A stretch of 38,278 nt of DNA from Arthrobacter sp. AK04 (GCF_021129155.1 NZ_JAJOMC010000046.1:1-38278), one strand, 5' to 3'; shown: positions 23,904 to 31,758, numbered from the stretch's first letter. Numbers and translations are program-made. The notes: generated by a model not told the origin, from the sequence alone.

Positions 23904-24161
23904 GTGGACTTCACTCCCGAATCCGGCACCATCACCATGTTTTCCACCACCTGGTGCGGCTACTGCAACCGCCTGAAGAAGCAGCTTGACGCCCAGGGCA
24001 TCGGCTACACCGAAATCAACATCGAGGAAGTGGAAGGCACCGCCGAACTCGTGGAGCAGCTGAACGGCGGAAACCAGACCGTCCCCACCGTCCTCTTCCC
24101 GGACGGCACCGCCGCAACGAACCCTTCCGCTGCCGAGGTCAAGCAGCGCCTCGCAGCCTAG
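23904..24161 (+). CDS. Mycoredoxin (glutaredoxin-like, mycothiol-dependent)
   Basis: Mycoredoxin reduces mycothiol-mixed disulfides on proteins. The 85-residue thioredoxin-fold protein has the catalytic motif CGYC at residues 18-21 (TTWCGYCNRLKK), which distinguishes Mrx1-type proteins from classical CPYC glutaredoxins. It also has the cis-Pro loop NQTVPTVLFPDG and a C-terminal helix. Start is GTG (23904-23906), with AGGAGAG about 5 bases upstream. A SigR/SigH-like promoter precedes it, consistent with known thiol-stress control of mycoredoxin in related bacteria. Confidence 0.9.
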   Translation: MDFTPESGTITMFSTTWCGYCNRLKKQLDAQGIGYTEINIEEVEGTAELVEQLNGGNQTVPTVLFPDGTAATNPSAAEVKQRLAA

Positions 24162-24226
24162 CCGGCACCCCACCCCGGCCGGCACACCCGGCACACGTAC
24201 CGGGGCTCCGGGCCTGGGACGAACGG

Positions 24227-24260
24227 AACGGGACCAACATTTCCCAATGTTGGTCCCGTT
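24227..24260. terminator. Bidirectional terminator mycoredoxin / lipoate ligase
   Basis: AACGGGACCAACATT (24227-24241) is perfectly complementary to AATGTTGGTCCCGTT (24246-24260), a 15-bp stem with a TCCC loop. It lies between convergent stop codons and is flanked by short A and T runs, so it should act on both strands. Confidence 0.85.
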
Positions 24261-24287
24261 TGCTGTGCCCGGCAGCAACCCGCCGGG

Positions 24288-25037
24288 TCATGCCCCCAGG
24301 CTGCTGAACGAAGCGGTTCTCAGCGGCGCATGGCCGGCATAAACGGAAAGCAGGGCTTCCTCCACCGCTGCGACGTCCACCCCGGGCACCAAATCGTCCA
24401 CCGCCCCTGCCGTGGCAGGGTCCCAGTCCAGCCCCAGGGCAGCGTAGCTGTCGGTCAGCACTTTGCGGATGGGCTGTGAGTTTTCCACCACGATCACCGA
24501 GCTGAACAGCCACCCGCCGGCCACCACCCGCTGCGCGGTGCCCACGAGTTTAACCCGATGGGCGCCGTCAGAGGGATCCGTACCGTGCACACTGAACTCG
24601 CCGGGGCAGTATTCCCCGGGAATCTCGCCCACAGCCGCCCGCACGCCCACCCGGCGCAGGGCGTCCGCGAACAGCTCCCCGAAATATCCGAACCTGGTCT
24701 TGGAGCCGGCGATGGCGTCCGCGTCCGGTTCAATATGGTCCACCACCAGGGTTCCCTCGTGATAGGCGGCCGCCCGCCCTCCTGCCCGGCGGACCAGGGG
24801 TTCGAAGCCATTGGCGCGGCAGGCCAGGGCGGCCGCCTTGAATCCCGGCAGGCGGGTGTCACGCTGGCCGAACGCGACCGTGGGGGCGGGCCGGTAGAGC
24901 CGCAGCGTGGGGCCAATGTCCCCGCTTTTGGCCCTGGCCAGCAGTTCCAGGCCGAACTCCAGGTCCCGGCCGGCGCCCAGCGTCTGTTCCTGCCGCACCA
25001 CCGTCAGCGCGCGGGGCCGCGGACCGCCGTCGTTCAT
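24288..25037 (-). CDS. Lipoate--protein ligase A family protein
   Basis: The BPL/LplA fold transfers lipoate or octanoate to E2 and GcvH lysines. The 249-residue product has LYRPAPTVAFGQRD, the substrate-loop RRAGGRAAAYHEGTLVV (canonical RRxGGGxVYH) and VKLVGTAQRVV, which places the catalytic Lys (canonical K-x-G-x-A). The middle RAGGRAA has Arg for the third Gly of the canonical loop, a mild departure, so a related acyltransferase role cannot be excluded. The ATG at 25037 gives a normal N-terminus and has GGGAG about 10 bases upstream. It is divergent from the DUF2177 gene with only 16 bp between start codons. Confidence 0.85.
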   Translation of the reverse strand: MNDGGPRPRALTVVRQEQTLGAGRDLEFGLELLARAKSGDIGPTLRLYRPAPTVAFGQRDTRLPGFKAAALACRANGFEPLVRRAGGRAAAYHEGTLVVDHIEPDADAIAGSKTRFGYFGELFADALRRVGVRAAVGEIPGEYCPGEFSVHGTDPSDGAHRVKLVGTAQRVVAGGWLFSSVIVVENSQPIRKVLTDSYAALGLDWDPATAGAVDDLVPGVDVAAVEEALLSVYAGHAPLRTASFSSLGA

Positions 25038-25053
25038 ATTGCTAAGCTCCCTT

Positions 25054-25446
25054 ATGGTCATTCTGCAATTCCTCGTTGTCGCCGCCGCCTTCGCAGCGAT
25101 CGACGCCGTCTGGCTCAAACTGATGAACCCCTTTTACCGCAGCCATATTGGCGAGCTGCTGGCGGACAAACCACACTTAGGTTACGCCGTGGCGTTCTAC
25201 GTCATTTACATCGCCGGGATTGTGTTCTTTGCACTGCGGCCCGCGCTCGACGGCGGCAGCTGGCTCACGGCCCTGGGTTACGGTGCGGCCCTTGGCGCCT
25301 TCGCCTACGCCACCTATGACCTCACCAACGCAGCCACCCTGAAGGTATGGCCGCTGCAGCTGATCGTCGTGGACATGCTGTGGGGCGCTGTGCTGACTGG
25401 CCTTTCAACACTCGCAGGCTGGCTGGTTTTCCACACCCGGACCTGA
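25054..25446 (+). CDS. DUF2177 family membrane protein
   Basis: A 130-residue integral membrane protein with about four TM helices (residues about 2-18, 45-62, 70-90 and 100-125). The family pattern FAAIDAVWLKLMNPFYRSHIGELL, GYGAALGAFAYATYDLTNAATLKVWP and VVDMLWGA identifies DUF2177, whose function is unknown. The TYDLTNxATL motif between helices is the most conserved part of the family. The ATG is 16 bp from the divergent lipoate-ligase start. TAAGCT lies 5 bases upstream, so a leaderless transcript is possible. Confidence 0.85.
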   Translation: MVILQFLVVAAAFAAIDAVWLKLMNPFYRSHIGELLADKPHLGYAVAFYVIYIAGIVFFALRPALDGGSWLTALGYGAALGAFAYATYDLTNAATLKVWPLQLIVVDMLWGAVLTGLSTLAGWLVFHTRT

Positions 25447-25466
25447 CGCTCGCGCCAAGGCCGCCC

Positions 25467-25506
25467 CGGCAGTGCCCAGGCAGCGGCTGCGCCCCCGGCA
25501 CTGCCG
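25467..25506. terminator. Bidirectional cruciform terminator DUF2177 / ABC1 kinase
   Basis: CGGCAGTGCC (25467-25476) and GGCACTGCCG (25497-25506) are perfect inverted copies. The 20-nt loop itself contains GCAG-CGG-CTGC, giving a two-tier structure between convergent genes. Confidence 0.65.
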
Positions 25507-25508
25507 CT

Positions 25509-27221
25509 TCAAAGCCCGCGGCGGCCCGCCCACATCCCGTGCAGCAGCGGGACTGCAGACCCTGCCATCAGGACGCCGCCCAGGACGGCGTCGTCAGCCC
25601 GCACAATGGCGCCGGCGATGAGCAGGGCGGCAAACACCAGGGCCGAAGCAGAGCGCCGGTTGGTGCGGTCCAGCCGGGCGATCTGCCGTTCAAGACGGGG
25701 GTTGGCAACAGCGAGGGAGCCTTCCTCTAGCCGTCCGGCCAGTGCGTCCAGGCGCTTCGGCAGGCGCAGCGCGGTCGCTGCGGCGTCGAGGGCCTGCTGG
25801 GCCACGTCCTCCACAATGTTGCCGCGCTCGTCCCGCAAAAGCCTGGCCGCGTATGGTTCCACGGAATCCCACAGGTTGAAGCGCTCATCGAGCGAACTGC
25901 ACACCCCGGAGGTCAGCGACATCGCCCGGATGATGAGCAGGAAATTCTCCGGAAGCTGGAACGGCAGCGAGCGGACCACGTCGCCGAACTCCACCGCAAA
26001 GTCGCGGAACTCCCTCGGATCAACTTCCCGGAGCTCTGCGAACCCCATGCCGCCGAAGCGGGCGAAAAGGTGAGTCATGGCTCGCTCCATCTCCACGGTG
26101 TCGACTGACGGCGCCAGCACGCCGACGTCGTCGATCGCCGCCACCAGGCCCCTGCCGTCGCGCGCGGCGGCCGCTATCAGCAGCTTCCTGAGTCCAGCGC
26201 GGGTGGAGGAGGTAATTTCGCCCATCATGCCGAAATCGATGAACGTCAGCTTCCAGGGGCGGTCCCCCGCCGCTGCGGCCACGGGTGTGACGAAGATGTT
26301 TCCCGGGTGCGGGTCGGCGTGGAAGAAGCCGTTGGAGAACATCTGGTCGAACATTACGGAGGCGAACACCGGGGCCACCTCGGCCGGATCAATGCCCGCT
26401 GCCCGGAGCGCCCCGGCCTCCGTGATCTTGATGGCCGTAACGTCTTCGAGGGTGAGCACGCGGCGGGTGCTCCGCTCCCAGGCAACGCCCGGCACGCTGA
26501 CCCTTCCGTCGCCGGAAAAGTCGACGGCGAAGCGTTCCGAATTTGCCGCCTCGTGCAGGTAGTCGATCTCCTCGAAGCTTGTCTGCGCAAATTCCTCCAC
26601 CAGGGCCGGCATATTGGCGCGGCTGGACACCAGCCGGATCCGGCTGAGCCAGCTGCCCACCTTCCGCAGGGCGGCAAGGTCCACATCGACAATCGCGTCA
26701 ATGCCCGGACGCTGCACCTTGAGCACCACGTCCCTGAACCCGGTGTCGGCCGCATCCGTTGAACGAAGCCGGGCGCGGTGCGCCTGCCCCAGCGACGCTG
26801 CAGCGATCGGATCCTCCTCCACGAACGCGAACACCTGCCCAAGCGGAGCCCCCAGCTCCTCCTCGGCCAAGGCGCGGATCAAAGGAAACGGAACCGGAGG
26901 CACCTCGTCCTGGAGCCCTTCGAGCTCCTTGGTGATCTCGGGCGGCAAAATATCTAGCCGTGAGGAAAGGAACTGGCCCACCTTGATCATCAGTCCGCCG
27001 AGTTCCACGGCCAGTCCATGGAAGCGCCGGGCGAAGCGCTGCATCCGGCGCGACCGCGTCCGTTCCGCGATCAGGGCAAGACCGATCCGCGGGAGGAACA
27101 GTTCAAACCACCACGTCACCGCCAGGTTCCAGGCGGCAAAACGCAGGATGCGGCGGTAGCGGGCACGGATGTCTCCGGCGCCCGGGGCCGAGGCGGCCTG
27201 CGCGAGGCGGACAGATGCCAC
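25509..27221 (-). CDS. ABC1/UbiB-family atypical kinase, membrane anchored
   Basis: UbiB/ABC1 proteins are atypical kinase-fold ATPases usually tied to prenyl-quinone or lipid handling. The 570-residue product has the signature KVGQ motif (Lys80-Gln83) followed by FLSSRLDILPPEI, the Ala-rich loop IAAASLGQAH (about 139-148), nucleotide Lys at about 168 in VVLKVQRPG, HADPHPGN in the catalytic loop and FIDFGMMG as the DFG motif. The C-terminus has one or two TM helices (SALVFAALLIAGAIV; GGVLMAGSAVPLL). Start is GTG at 27219-27221, five bases after padR, so the two form an operon and PadR may control it. Its substrate is unknown; a menaquinone link is only family-based. Confidence 0.92.
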   Translation of the reverse strand: MASVRLAQAASAPGAGDIRARYRRILRFAAWNLAVTWWFELFLPRIGLALIAERTRSRRMQRFARRFHGLAVELGGLMIKVGQFLSSRLDILPPEITKELEGLQDEVPPVPFPLIRALAEEELGAPLGQVFAFVEEDPIAAASLGQAHRARLRSTDAADTGFRDVVLKVQRPGIDAIVDVDLAALRKVGSWLSRIRLVSSRANMPALVEEFAQTSFEEIDYLHEAANSERFAVDFSGDGRVSVPGVAWERSTRRVLTLEDVTAIKITEAGALRAAGIDPAEVAPVFASVMFDQMFSNGFFHADPHPGNIFVTPVAAAAGDRPWKLTFIDFGMMGEITSSTRAGLRKLLIAAAARDGRGLVAAIDDVGVLAPSVDTVEMERAMTHLFARFGGMGFAELREVDPREFRDFAVEFGDVVRSLPFQLPENFLLIIRAMSLTSGVCSSLDERFNLWDSVEPYAARLLRDERGNIVEDVAQQALDAAATALRLPKRLDALAGRLEEGSLAVANPRLERQIARLDRTNRRSASALVFAALLIAGAIVRADDAVLGGVLMAGSAVPLLHGMWAGRRGL

Positions 27222-27226
27222 CCGGG

Positions 27227-27766
27227 TCAGTCCTGGGCGAGGATCGCGTAGATCCGGCGCCGTGCGTCGTCAAGCACTGCCACGGCCTGCTGCACCTGTT
27301 CGGGTGAGCCCGTGCGGCCCACCTGGGCTGCAGCCTGCGCGAGCTCCACCCCTGCTTTGGGCAAGGCTGCGAAGCCGCCGGCATGGGAACCGGGTGAGTC
27401 CCAGGGCGTTGCCCCGTGGTCCTGCGCAACTTCCTCCCGTCCGGCTTCGGTGAGCGAATAGATCTTGCGGCCGTTGGACTCCTCGGCGCTGATGGTCCCC
27501 TCGTCCGCGAGCAGCTGCAGAGTCGGGTAGACGGAGCCGGCGCTGGGCTTCCAGCTGCCGCCGCTGCGCTCCTCGATCTCGCGGATGATCTGATAGCCGT
27601 GCATCGGCCGCTCAGCAAGGAGCGCCAGTACTGCGGACCGCACCTCCCCCTTGCCGGCACGGGTTCCAGCGCGTTTTTCGAACCGTGAGCGCAGCTCCTC
27701 GACGGCCTGCCACATGCCGTCGATATTGCTTCCGCCGAATCCGGCTGCCGGGTATGAACCACGCAT
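27227..27766 (-). CDS. PadR family transcriptional regulator
   Basis: PadR repressors are winged-helix dimers that release DNA on binding small ligands. The 179-residue product has the family core VRSAVLALLAERPMHGYQIIREIEERSGGSWKPSAGSVYPTLQLLADEGTISAEESNGRKIYSLTEAGREE at about 44-115, preceded by a glycine-rich leader and followed by a C-terminal helical dimerisation region. The ATG at 27766 has AAAGGAG seven bases upstream. The downstream ABC1 kinase gene follows after 5 bp. Three 10-bp repeats just upstream are probable autoregulatory operators. Confidence 0.93.
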   Translation of the reverse strand: MRGSYPAAGFGGSNIDGMWQAVEELRSRFEKRAGTRAGKGEVRSAVLALLAERPMHGYQIIREIEERSGGSWKPSAGSVYPTLQLLADEGTISAEESNGRKIYSLTEAGREEVAQDHGATPWDSPGSHAGGFAALPKAGVELAQAAAQVGRTGSPEQVQQAVAVLDDARRRIYAILAQD

Positions 27767-27788
27767 GATGATCTCCTTTGAAAACCGC

Positions 27789-27818
27789 CAACGATATACA
27801 ACGATACTCAACGATACA
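27789..27818. promoter_or_regulatory. Triple 10-bp repeat, probable PadR operator
   Basis: Three consecutive near-identical 10-mers, CAACGATATA, CAACGATACT and CAACGATACA, sit 23 bases upstream of padR. The period is one helical turn, so a regulator could bind the same face. The CGATA/TATCG core resembles PadR-type half-sites. On the gene strand TATCGT elements could also overlap the -10 region. Confidence 0.65.
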
Positions 27819-27915
27819 TCCACCGGACCGGGCGGTTGTTTCCACTGTGTGGCGGCATTCTGGATCACCAAGTGGCGCTTCGCATCAGGGCCCGGAGTCT
27901 GCTCGGGTGCCGCTG

Positions 27916-27979
27916 TGTCTCGTATCCCTAGCGTTTCGAGACACTGAGGCTATGAGACACCCAGGTGGGTTAAGAGACG
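27916..27979 (+). repeat. Resolvase-like site A
   Basis: TGTCTCGTATCC (27916-27927) faces CGTTTCGAGACA (27932-27943), making a 28-bp inverted pair with central dinucleotide TA. A third half-site, GGCTATGAGACA (27948-27959), follows 16 bp on in the same orientation as the second. A fourth, GGTTAAGAGACG, lies at 27968-27979. The half-site resembles Tn3/gamma-delta resolvase half-sites (TGTCYGATA-like), and the 28-bp crossover length is the same. Confidence 0.7.
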
Positions 27980-28021
27980 GAGTCGGCGCCCGCGAGCGGG
28001 ATCGTCTATCGCATCGGCTGG

Positions 28022-28813
28022 TCACTTGTCGGACCTGAACACGATGGAGTCGAAGACGGCGCGTGCCTCTCTCGTCAGCTCCGGGTTGATCGATTCGTGG
28101 AGTTGGCTCACCGCGATCACAGCGCGCTGGCCATTCAAGTCGACCACCCGGTAGGTCTCGCGCTCAGCCACGCTTGAGTACCAGCGTGAGCATTCGTATG
28201 AGGATCCTGAGTGGATGCATAACTTGCCGCCGTCGCAGGCTGTGATGTCCGCGTCGCCCTCGACGGAGTGGTCGAACTCGAAGCCGGAGTAATTGCCCAC
28301 CATGACCTCGACGGCAGGGGTGCTTGCCGTTGACGTCTGCGCCGCCATCGCATCGACGAAGGCCTTAGGCGACGAGTCGACCTCGGCGAGCTTGCCCACC
28401 CACGCGCATGCGTCCGTCGCCACATAGTCGGCGGGCCAAAAAGTGAGGTAAACGGCCCATTCATCCGGGTGACCAGGGTCGTCCTTGATCACGCTGTCGC
28501 CGTCGAAGGACTTCCAGCCGTCTGGGACGGTGATCTCGAAAGGCTCCGTGTAGCCGGGGACGAGGACGAGGTATGTGCCGGCGTCGATGTCGCCATTCTT
28601 CGGCAGAGGTGGGACCGTGCGAGTGTCGCCGCCGTCCGCCGGAAGCTGTGGGGGTGTGCGAACCTCCGTAGTCGGAGTACTGGCGGACGGGAGGGGGGCA
28701 TCGTCGGACTCATACTGGCAGCCGCCGAGACATCCAATCAGTGCGATAGCTACCAGGGGCCGGAGATGGCGCGGCCGCTGAGTGGCCTTGTCGAGGGGTG
28801 TCATGGAGCTCAT
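28022..28813 (-). CDS. Putative lipoprotein of unknown function
   Basis: I do not recognise a family. The 263-residue product has a basic N-terminus and a hydrophobic stretch (PLVAIALIGCLGGC) ending in lipobox LGGC at about 29-32, so it should be an exported lipoprotein. A Ser/Thr/Pro-rich linker (about 40-70) precedes a soluble domain with KDDPGHPDEWAVYLTFWPADYVATDACAWVGKL and four later cysteines (DACAW, TACDGG, LCIHS, ECSRW) that could form disulfides outside the cell. Two starts are possible, ATG at 28813 or ATG at 28804. It is the only gene between sites A and B, and its stop lies 43 bp from site A. Confidence 0.75.
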   Translation of the reverse strand: MSSMTPLDKATQRPRHLRPLVAIALIGCLGGCQYESDDAPLPSASTPTTEVRTPPQLPADGGDTRTVPPLPKNGDIDAGTYLVLVPGYTEPFEITVPDGWKSFDGDSVIKDDPGHPDEWAVYLTFWPADYVATDACAWVGKLAEVDSSPKAFVDAMAAQTSTASTPAVEVMVGNYSGFEFDHSVEGDADITACDGGKLCIHSGSSYECSRWYSSVAERETYRVVDLNGQRAVIAVSQLHESINPELTREARAVFDSIVFRSDK

Positions 28814-29009
28814 CGATCCACCAAGCCGCTACAGGGGGACTGTGAGGCCCTGCAGCCGGGTGGCCCCGCGGGCGGCCCGGGATGGGATGCCGTCGCCTCA
28901 AGTCTCCTCCGGCGCAGAACCCGTGACAATGAAGAGTTGTATGGAGATCAGTTTCGACTCATGCAATCCCCCGAAATGACAGGAGCGCCCTGAAGCAGTG
29001 TTGAGGAAA

Positions 29010-29067
29010 CGCCAGATTTGAGGCAGCTTTTCACCGCCCGGGTCTAACTAGCCCGAGAAATCTGGCG
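29010..29067. repeat. 10-bp inverted repeat adjoining site B
   Basis: CGCCAGATTT (29010-29019) and AAATCTGGCG (29058-29067) are perfect inverted copies 38 bp apart, ending 8 bp before site B. They may be an accessory binding site of the same recombination locus or remnant ends of an inserted element. Confidence 0.45.
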
Positions 29068-29075
29068 GTAGCCTA

Positions 29076-29119
29076 CGTCTCGTAACCCTTGGGTTTCGAG
29101 GCGGTGAGGTTCCGAGACA
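29076..29119 (+). repeat. Resolvase-like site B
   Basis: CGTCTCGTAACC (29076-29087), GGTTTCGAGGCG (29092-29103) and GGTTCCGAGACA (29108-29119) lie in the same order, orientation and 16-bp spacing as in site A. The central dinucleotide of the inverted pair is TT. Confidence 0.7.
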
Positions 29120-29143
29120 TATCGAATGCGACGCGGAGGACGT

Positions 29144-29938
29144 TTACCGGGTGTCCAGAAACCCTGTGAGCGCTTCTATCCACTGTTCAAATGCGTCAAG
29201 ATGGGCGTCGTGTGACCCTCCGGCAAGGTCGATGCGTGTGACGTCGTTTCCCCTCTCGACAAACTGCGTTTTCTGTTCCTCCGTGAACATCCCGTCGGCA
29301 GCGTATACGACAAGTGTGGGTGCCTGGACGCGGGACCATTCCTGCCAGCGCGGTTCTGCCAGGGGTGCAAGCACCGCGACCATCACCTCCGGATCAAAGC
29401 GGGGGCGCAGTCCGTCTTCTTGGTGCTCCATGTCCTCAACCCAGGCACGCTGCAGCGGACCGTCGCCCAAGAACCCGGCCGCCGCCGCACGGTCTGGGAA
29501 GGGTACGGGCCAGGAGCGGAAGTAATCACCGAGAGCTGCATGCTCCGGGTCGTTGCCATCTCCTTCGCCGCATTCGAGGAGTACAAGAGTCCGGACCAGG
29601 TCCGGACGCGCCCCGGCAGCGAGCATAGCGGTGTGAGCGCCCATCGAGTGTCCGACTAGATGAACCGGGGTCGATGCTTCACGTTCAATAACTGAAACAA
29701 CATCGGCAACGAATGCGGCACGGGAGGTATCAGACGGTATCCTCGTGCTCCCGCCATGCCCCCGCTGGTCCACCAACACGATCTTGCGGCCCGACAAGGC
29801 GCCCGCGGTAGGAAGGAACTCCCGGCCACTACCGGCGAGGCCATGGAGGATCACGACGGCCGGCTCACACCCGGGCACGACGACGTAGCTGATATCAGTA
29901 CCATCATCCGCGCGCAGGACATGCCTTGTTTGATCCAC
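29144..29938 (-). CDS. Alpha/beta hydrolase
   Basis: The 264-residue product is a compact alpha/beta hydrolase. It has the oxyanion motif VILHGLAGSGREF, VDQRGHGGSTR, the nucleophile elbow GHSMG (about 99-103), a late Asp in VVYAADGMF and the catalytic His in GGSHDAHLDAF. A helical cap lies about 130-190. The substrate is unknown; esterase, lactonase and C-C hydrolase are all possible. The gene stops 25 bp from site B, supporting its place as cargo of the site array. The start is ATG at 29938. Confidence 0.9.
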   Translation of the reverse strand: MDQTRHVLRADDGTDISYVVVPGCEPAVVILHGLAGSGREFLPTAGALSGRKIVLVDQRGHGGSTRIPSDTSRAAFVADVVSVIEREASTPVHLVGHSMGAHTAMLAAGARPDLVRTLVLLECGEGDGNDPEHAALGDYFRSWPVPFPDRAAAAGFLGDGPLQRAWVEDMEHQEDGLRPRFDPEVMVAVLAPLAEPRWQEWSRVQAPTLVVYAADGMFTEEQKTQFVERGNDVTRIDLAGGSHDAHLDAFEQWIEALTGFLDTR

Positions 29939-30209
29939 CCAGCGATCCTACGCAACCAGTCGGCCGTCTTCAGGAGGAACCCTGGGTCTGACGCGGAACA
30001 CCATCGGCTACGGCTACGTCAACGGGCTGTCAGAAACCTCGGCGTGGTCAGGGACACCTCCGGGTACTGTCAAGTCAGCTGGGGAACCCGAAGCGTACCC
30101 GCGTGGAATTTCGGCGAGGAGTCACTCTTTTTGGGCCGGGCTACCTTGCGCTATTTCGCACGGAGTGGCGACGTAGACTCACCTGAGCAACTACAAAATT
30201 GGGGGATGG

Positions 30210-30704
30210 ATGTTCGATAAGAAGCGGACGTGCGGGATGTGCGGGCAAGCTCTGGCGGCCCACGATAGAGATGTTCGGTTCCGTCTCCCGGATCCAGTGC
30301 TGGAGAGCCCCGAACAGCACCGGGTCGAGGACAGCTGGCTGAGTGACCCGGACCCCAATAAGGCCACACTCATGCAGATCCCGAATATCAGTCCTTTCGT
30401 CCGTGCCCTGCTTCCGATCAAGCTGCAGGGCGGCCACGAGTTCCGGTTTGGGGTCTGGATCGCCATTCACCCCGATGACCTCCAGCACGCCTGCAGGGTC
30501 TGGAACGCGCCTCAGTACGCCGACCTCAAACTCACTGGGTACCTGGCCAACAGGATCCAGCCCTGGGGTCTGTTCGCCGTGCCAGTAGATTTGGCTGTCC
30601 TGAACGTGGACCAGACTCCTTACTGCGTGTCCAGCTCGAACGAGGAGCTGAACGAGGTGCTAACCAAGGAGTGGCCACATGACATCCTGACGTCACTACC
30701 GTGA
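30210..30704 (+). CDS. DUF2199 family protein
   Basis: The 164-residue product begins MFDKKRTCGMCGQALAAHDRDVRFRLPDPVL, with CxxC followed by His, and continues with FRFGVWIAIHPDDLQHA and LKLTGYLANRIQPWGLFAVPVDLAVLN. This is the DUF2199 pattern, a family of unknown function with a likely metal-binding N-terminus. The ATG at 30210 is preceded by GGGGG; a possible -10 TAGACT lies about 35 bp upstream. The last four bases overlap the next gene (GTGA). Family name from recognition, not from a search. Confidence 0.75.
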   Translation: MFDKKRTCGMCGQALAAHDRDVRFRLPDPVLESPEQHRVEDSWLSDPDPNKATLMQIPNISPFVRALLPIKLQGGHEFRFGVWIAIHPDDLQHACRVWNAPQYADLKLTGYLANRIQPWGLFAVPVDLAVLNVDQTPYCVSSSNEELNEVLTKEWPHDILTSLP

Positions 30705-31390
30705 TTCAGCAATGGCCAGCCCGCAGCCCATGGACGTTCGCCGCGGTCTGCGTGATGGTGACCTTGCTGACGCTACTGGTGTTCGGCCTGACGCAGGTGC
30801 CCGTGATCGAGCTATTGCCCGGGTACGTGGCCGCCTACCTGCTGATCGGGGGGTGCATCTTCGGCCCGCCCGGCAAACTCCCGGCACTGCGGCAGGCCGC
30901 GGCGTTCCTGCTCCCCGGCGCCCTGCTCGTGGTCCTGGCGCTGCTCGACCTGGGTTTTTGGTGCGGCGGCTGGCTGCTCGGGCTCCCGGCCTGGGGGCTG
31001 CTGCTGAACCGATGGACGATGGCGAACCCGCTCCGGACCGTGGACGTGTTTAAATTCTTTGGGCTGCTGGTGCTAGGCATGGTGGTCTTCACGTTCAACA
31101 TCATCTGGGTGATTTTCAGCCTCGGCCTGTTCCTGCTCCCGATAGTCCCCCTGGTCCGGCTGGCCCACCCTGAGTACCGGGCCAGGCCTCTGCAGGCGGC
31201 TGTAGAGGTACTTCTGGCCGTGGCCTCCGTCATTATTGCCTTTGCCATTCCCACCCCCGAAGGGTCATGGTCCTCGCCCTGGGTGTATGCGGGCGGAGCC
31301 GCGACGGCTGGACTCATCATCACATATTGGGCCTGGAGCGTCCCCCGCCGCTCCCGGCGCCCGCAGCTCAATAACGGAGCCATCGTCTAG
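30701..31390 (+). CDS. Multi-pass membrane protein of unknown function
   Basis: The 229-residue product is strongly hydrophobic with about seven TM segments (about 11-31, 38-55, 60-80, 83-100, 114-145, 165-182, 190-210). I recognise no family; no metal-binding or catalytic motif stands out. Start is GTG at 30701, overlapping the DUF2199 stop by four bases (GTGA), so the two are translationally coupled and probably functionally linked. The gene ends 36 bp before site C. Confidence 0.75.
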   Translation: MIQQWPARSPWTFAAVCVMVTLLTLLVFGLTQVPVIELLPGYVAAYLLIGGCIFGPPGKLPALRQAAAFLLPGALLVVLALLDLGFWCGGWLLGLPAWGLLLNRWTMANPLRTVDVFKFFGLLVLGMVVFTFNIIWVIFSLGLFLLPIVPLVRLAHPEYRARPLQAAVEVLLAVASVIIAFAIPTPEGSWSSPWVYAGGAATAGLIITYWAWSVPRRSRRPQLNNGAIV

Positions 31391-31426
31391 CTTCCGGTTC
31401 CCTAACGGGGAATGGTGCTGAGGCCC

Positions 31427-31470
31427 ACTCTCATAACCCTAGGGTTTCGAGGCGCGGAGGTTTCGAGACA
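31427..31470 (+). repeat. Resolvase-like site C
   Basis: ACTCTCATAACC (31427-31438), GGTTTCGAGGCG (31443-31454) and GGTTTCGAGACA (31459-31470) repeat the architecture of sites A and B at the same spacing. Its second half-site is identical to that of site B. The central dinucleotide is TA. A GC-rich stem (CGGGC-TAC-GCCCG) follows at about 31480. Confidence 0.7.
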
Positions 31471-31548
31471 CGTTGCGACGGGCTACGCCCGCTTCGGGTG
31501 CCCGTGAGGGGATCCCCTAGCGAACGCGAGCGTCCGTTTGGGCCAGTT

Positions 31549-31758
31549 TTAATTGTCGTCGGCTGAAGCCATGGACTGCTCGCGTTTCGCCGGGCGGCGG
31601 CCGATGAAATGCTTGAGAATCAGTGTCAGGCCGATCGGCACGAAGATGATGCCAGTGACCAGGCGGAAAGTCTCCACGGGCGCCCATGCGAGAAAGATTG
31701 CCCCCCAGAGCAGGAAAAATACACCGGCTATCAACGCCGGCCATTTGGAACTGCTCAT
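31549..31758 (-). CDS. Small two-helix membrane protein
   Basis: The 69-residue product has two TM helices (about 7-27 and 33-50: WPALIAGVFFLLWGAIFLAW and VTGIIFVPIGLTLILKHFI) and a charged C-terminal tail. A strong AAGGAG lies seven bases before the ATG. I recognise no family. It is between sites C and D, on the same strand as the kinase remnant. Confidence 0.7.
   Translation of the reverse strand: MSSSKWPALIAGVFFLLWGAIFLAWAPVETFRLVTGIIFVPIGLTLILKHFIGRRPAKREQSMASADDN

Larger units (their letters stand above)
28814..29143. other. Intergenic stretch with site B and an inverted repeat
   Basis: No gene is supported here. The stretch holds the promoter side of the lipoprotein gene, a 10-bp inverted repeat (29010-29067) and recombination-like site B (29076-29119). 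Confidence 0.6.
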
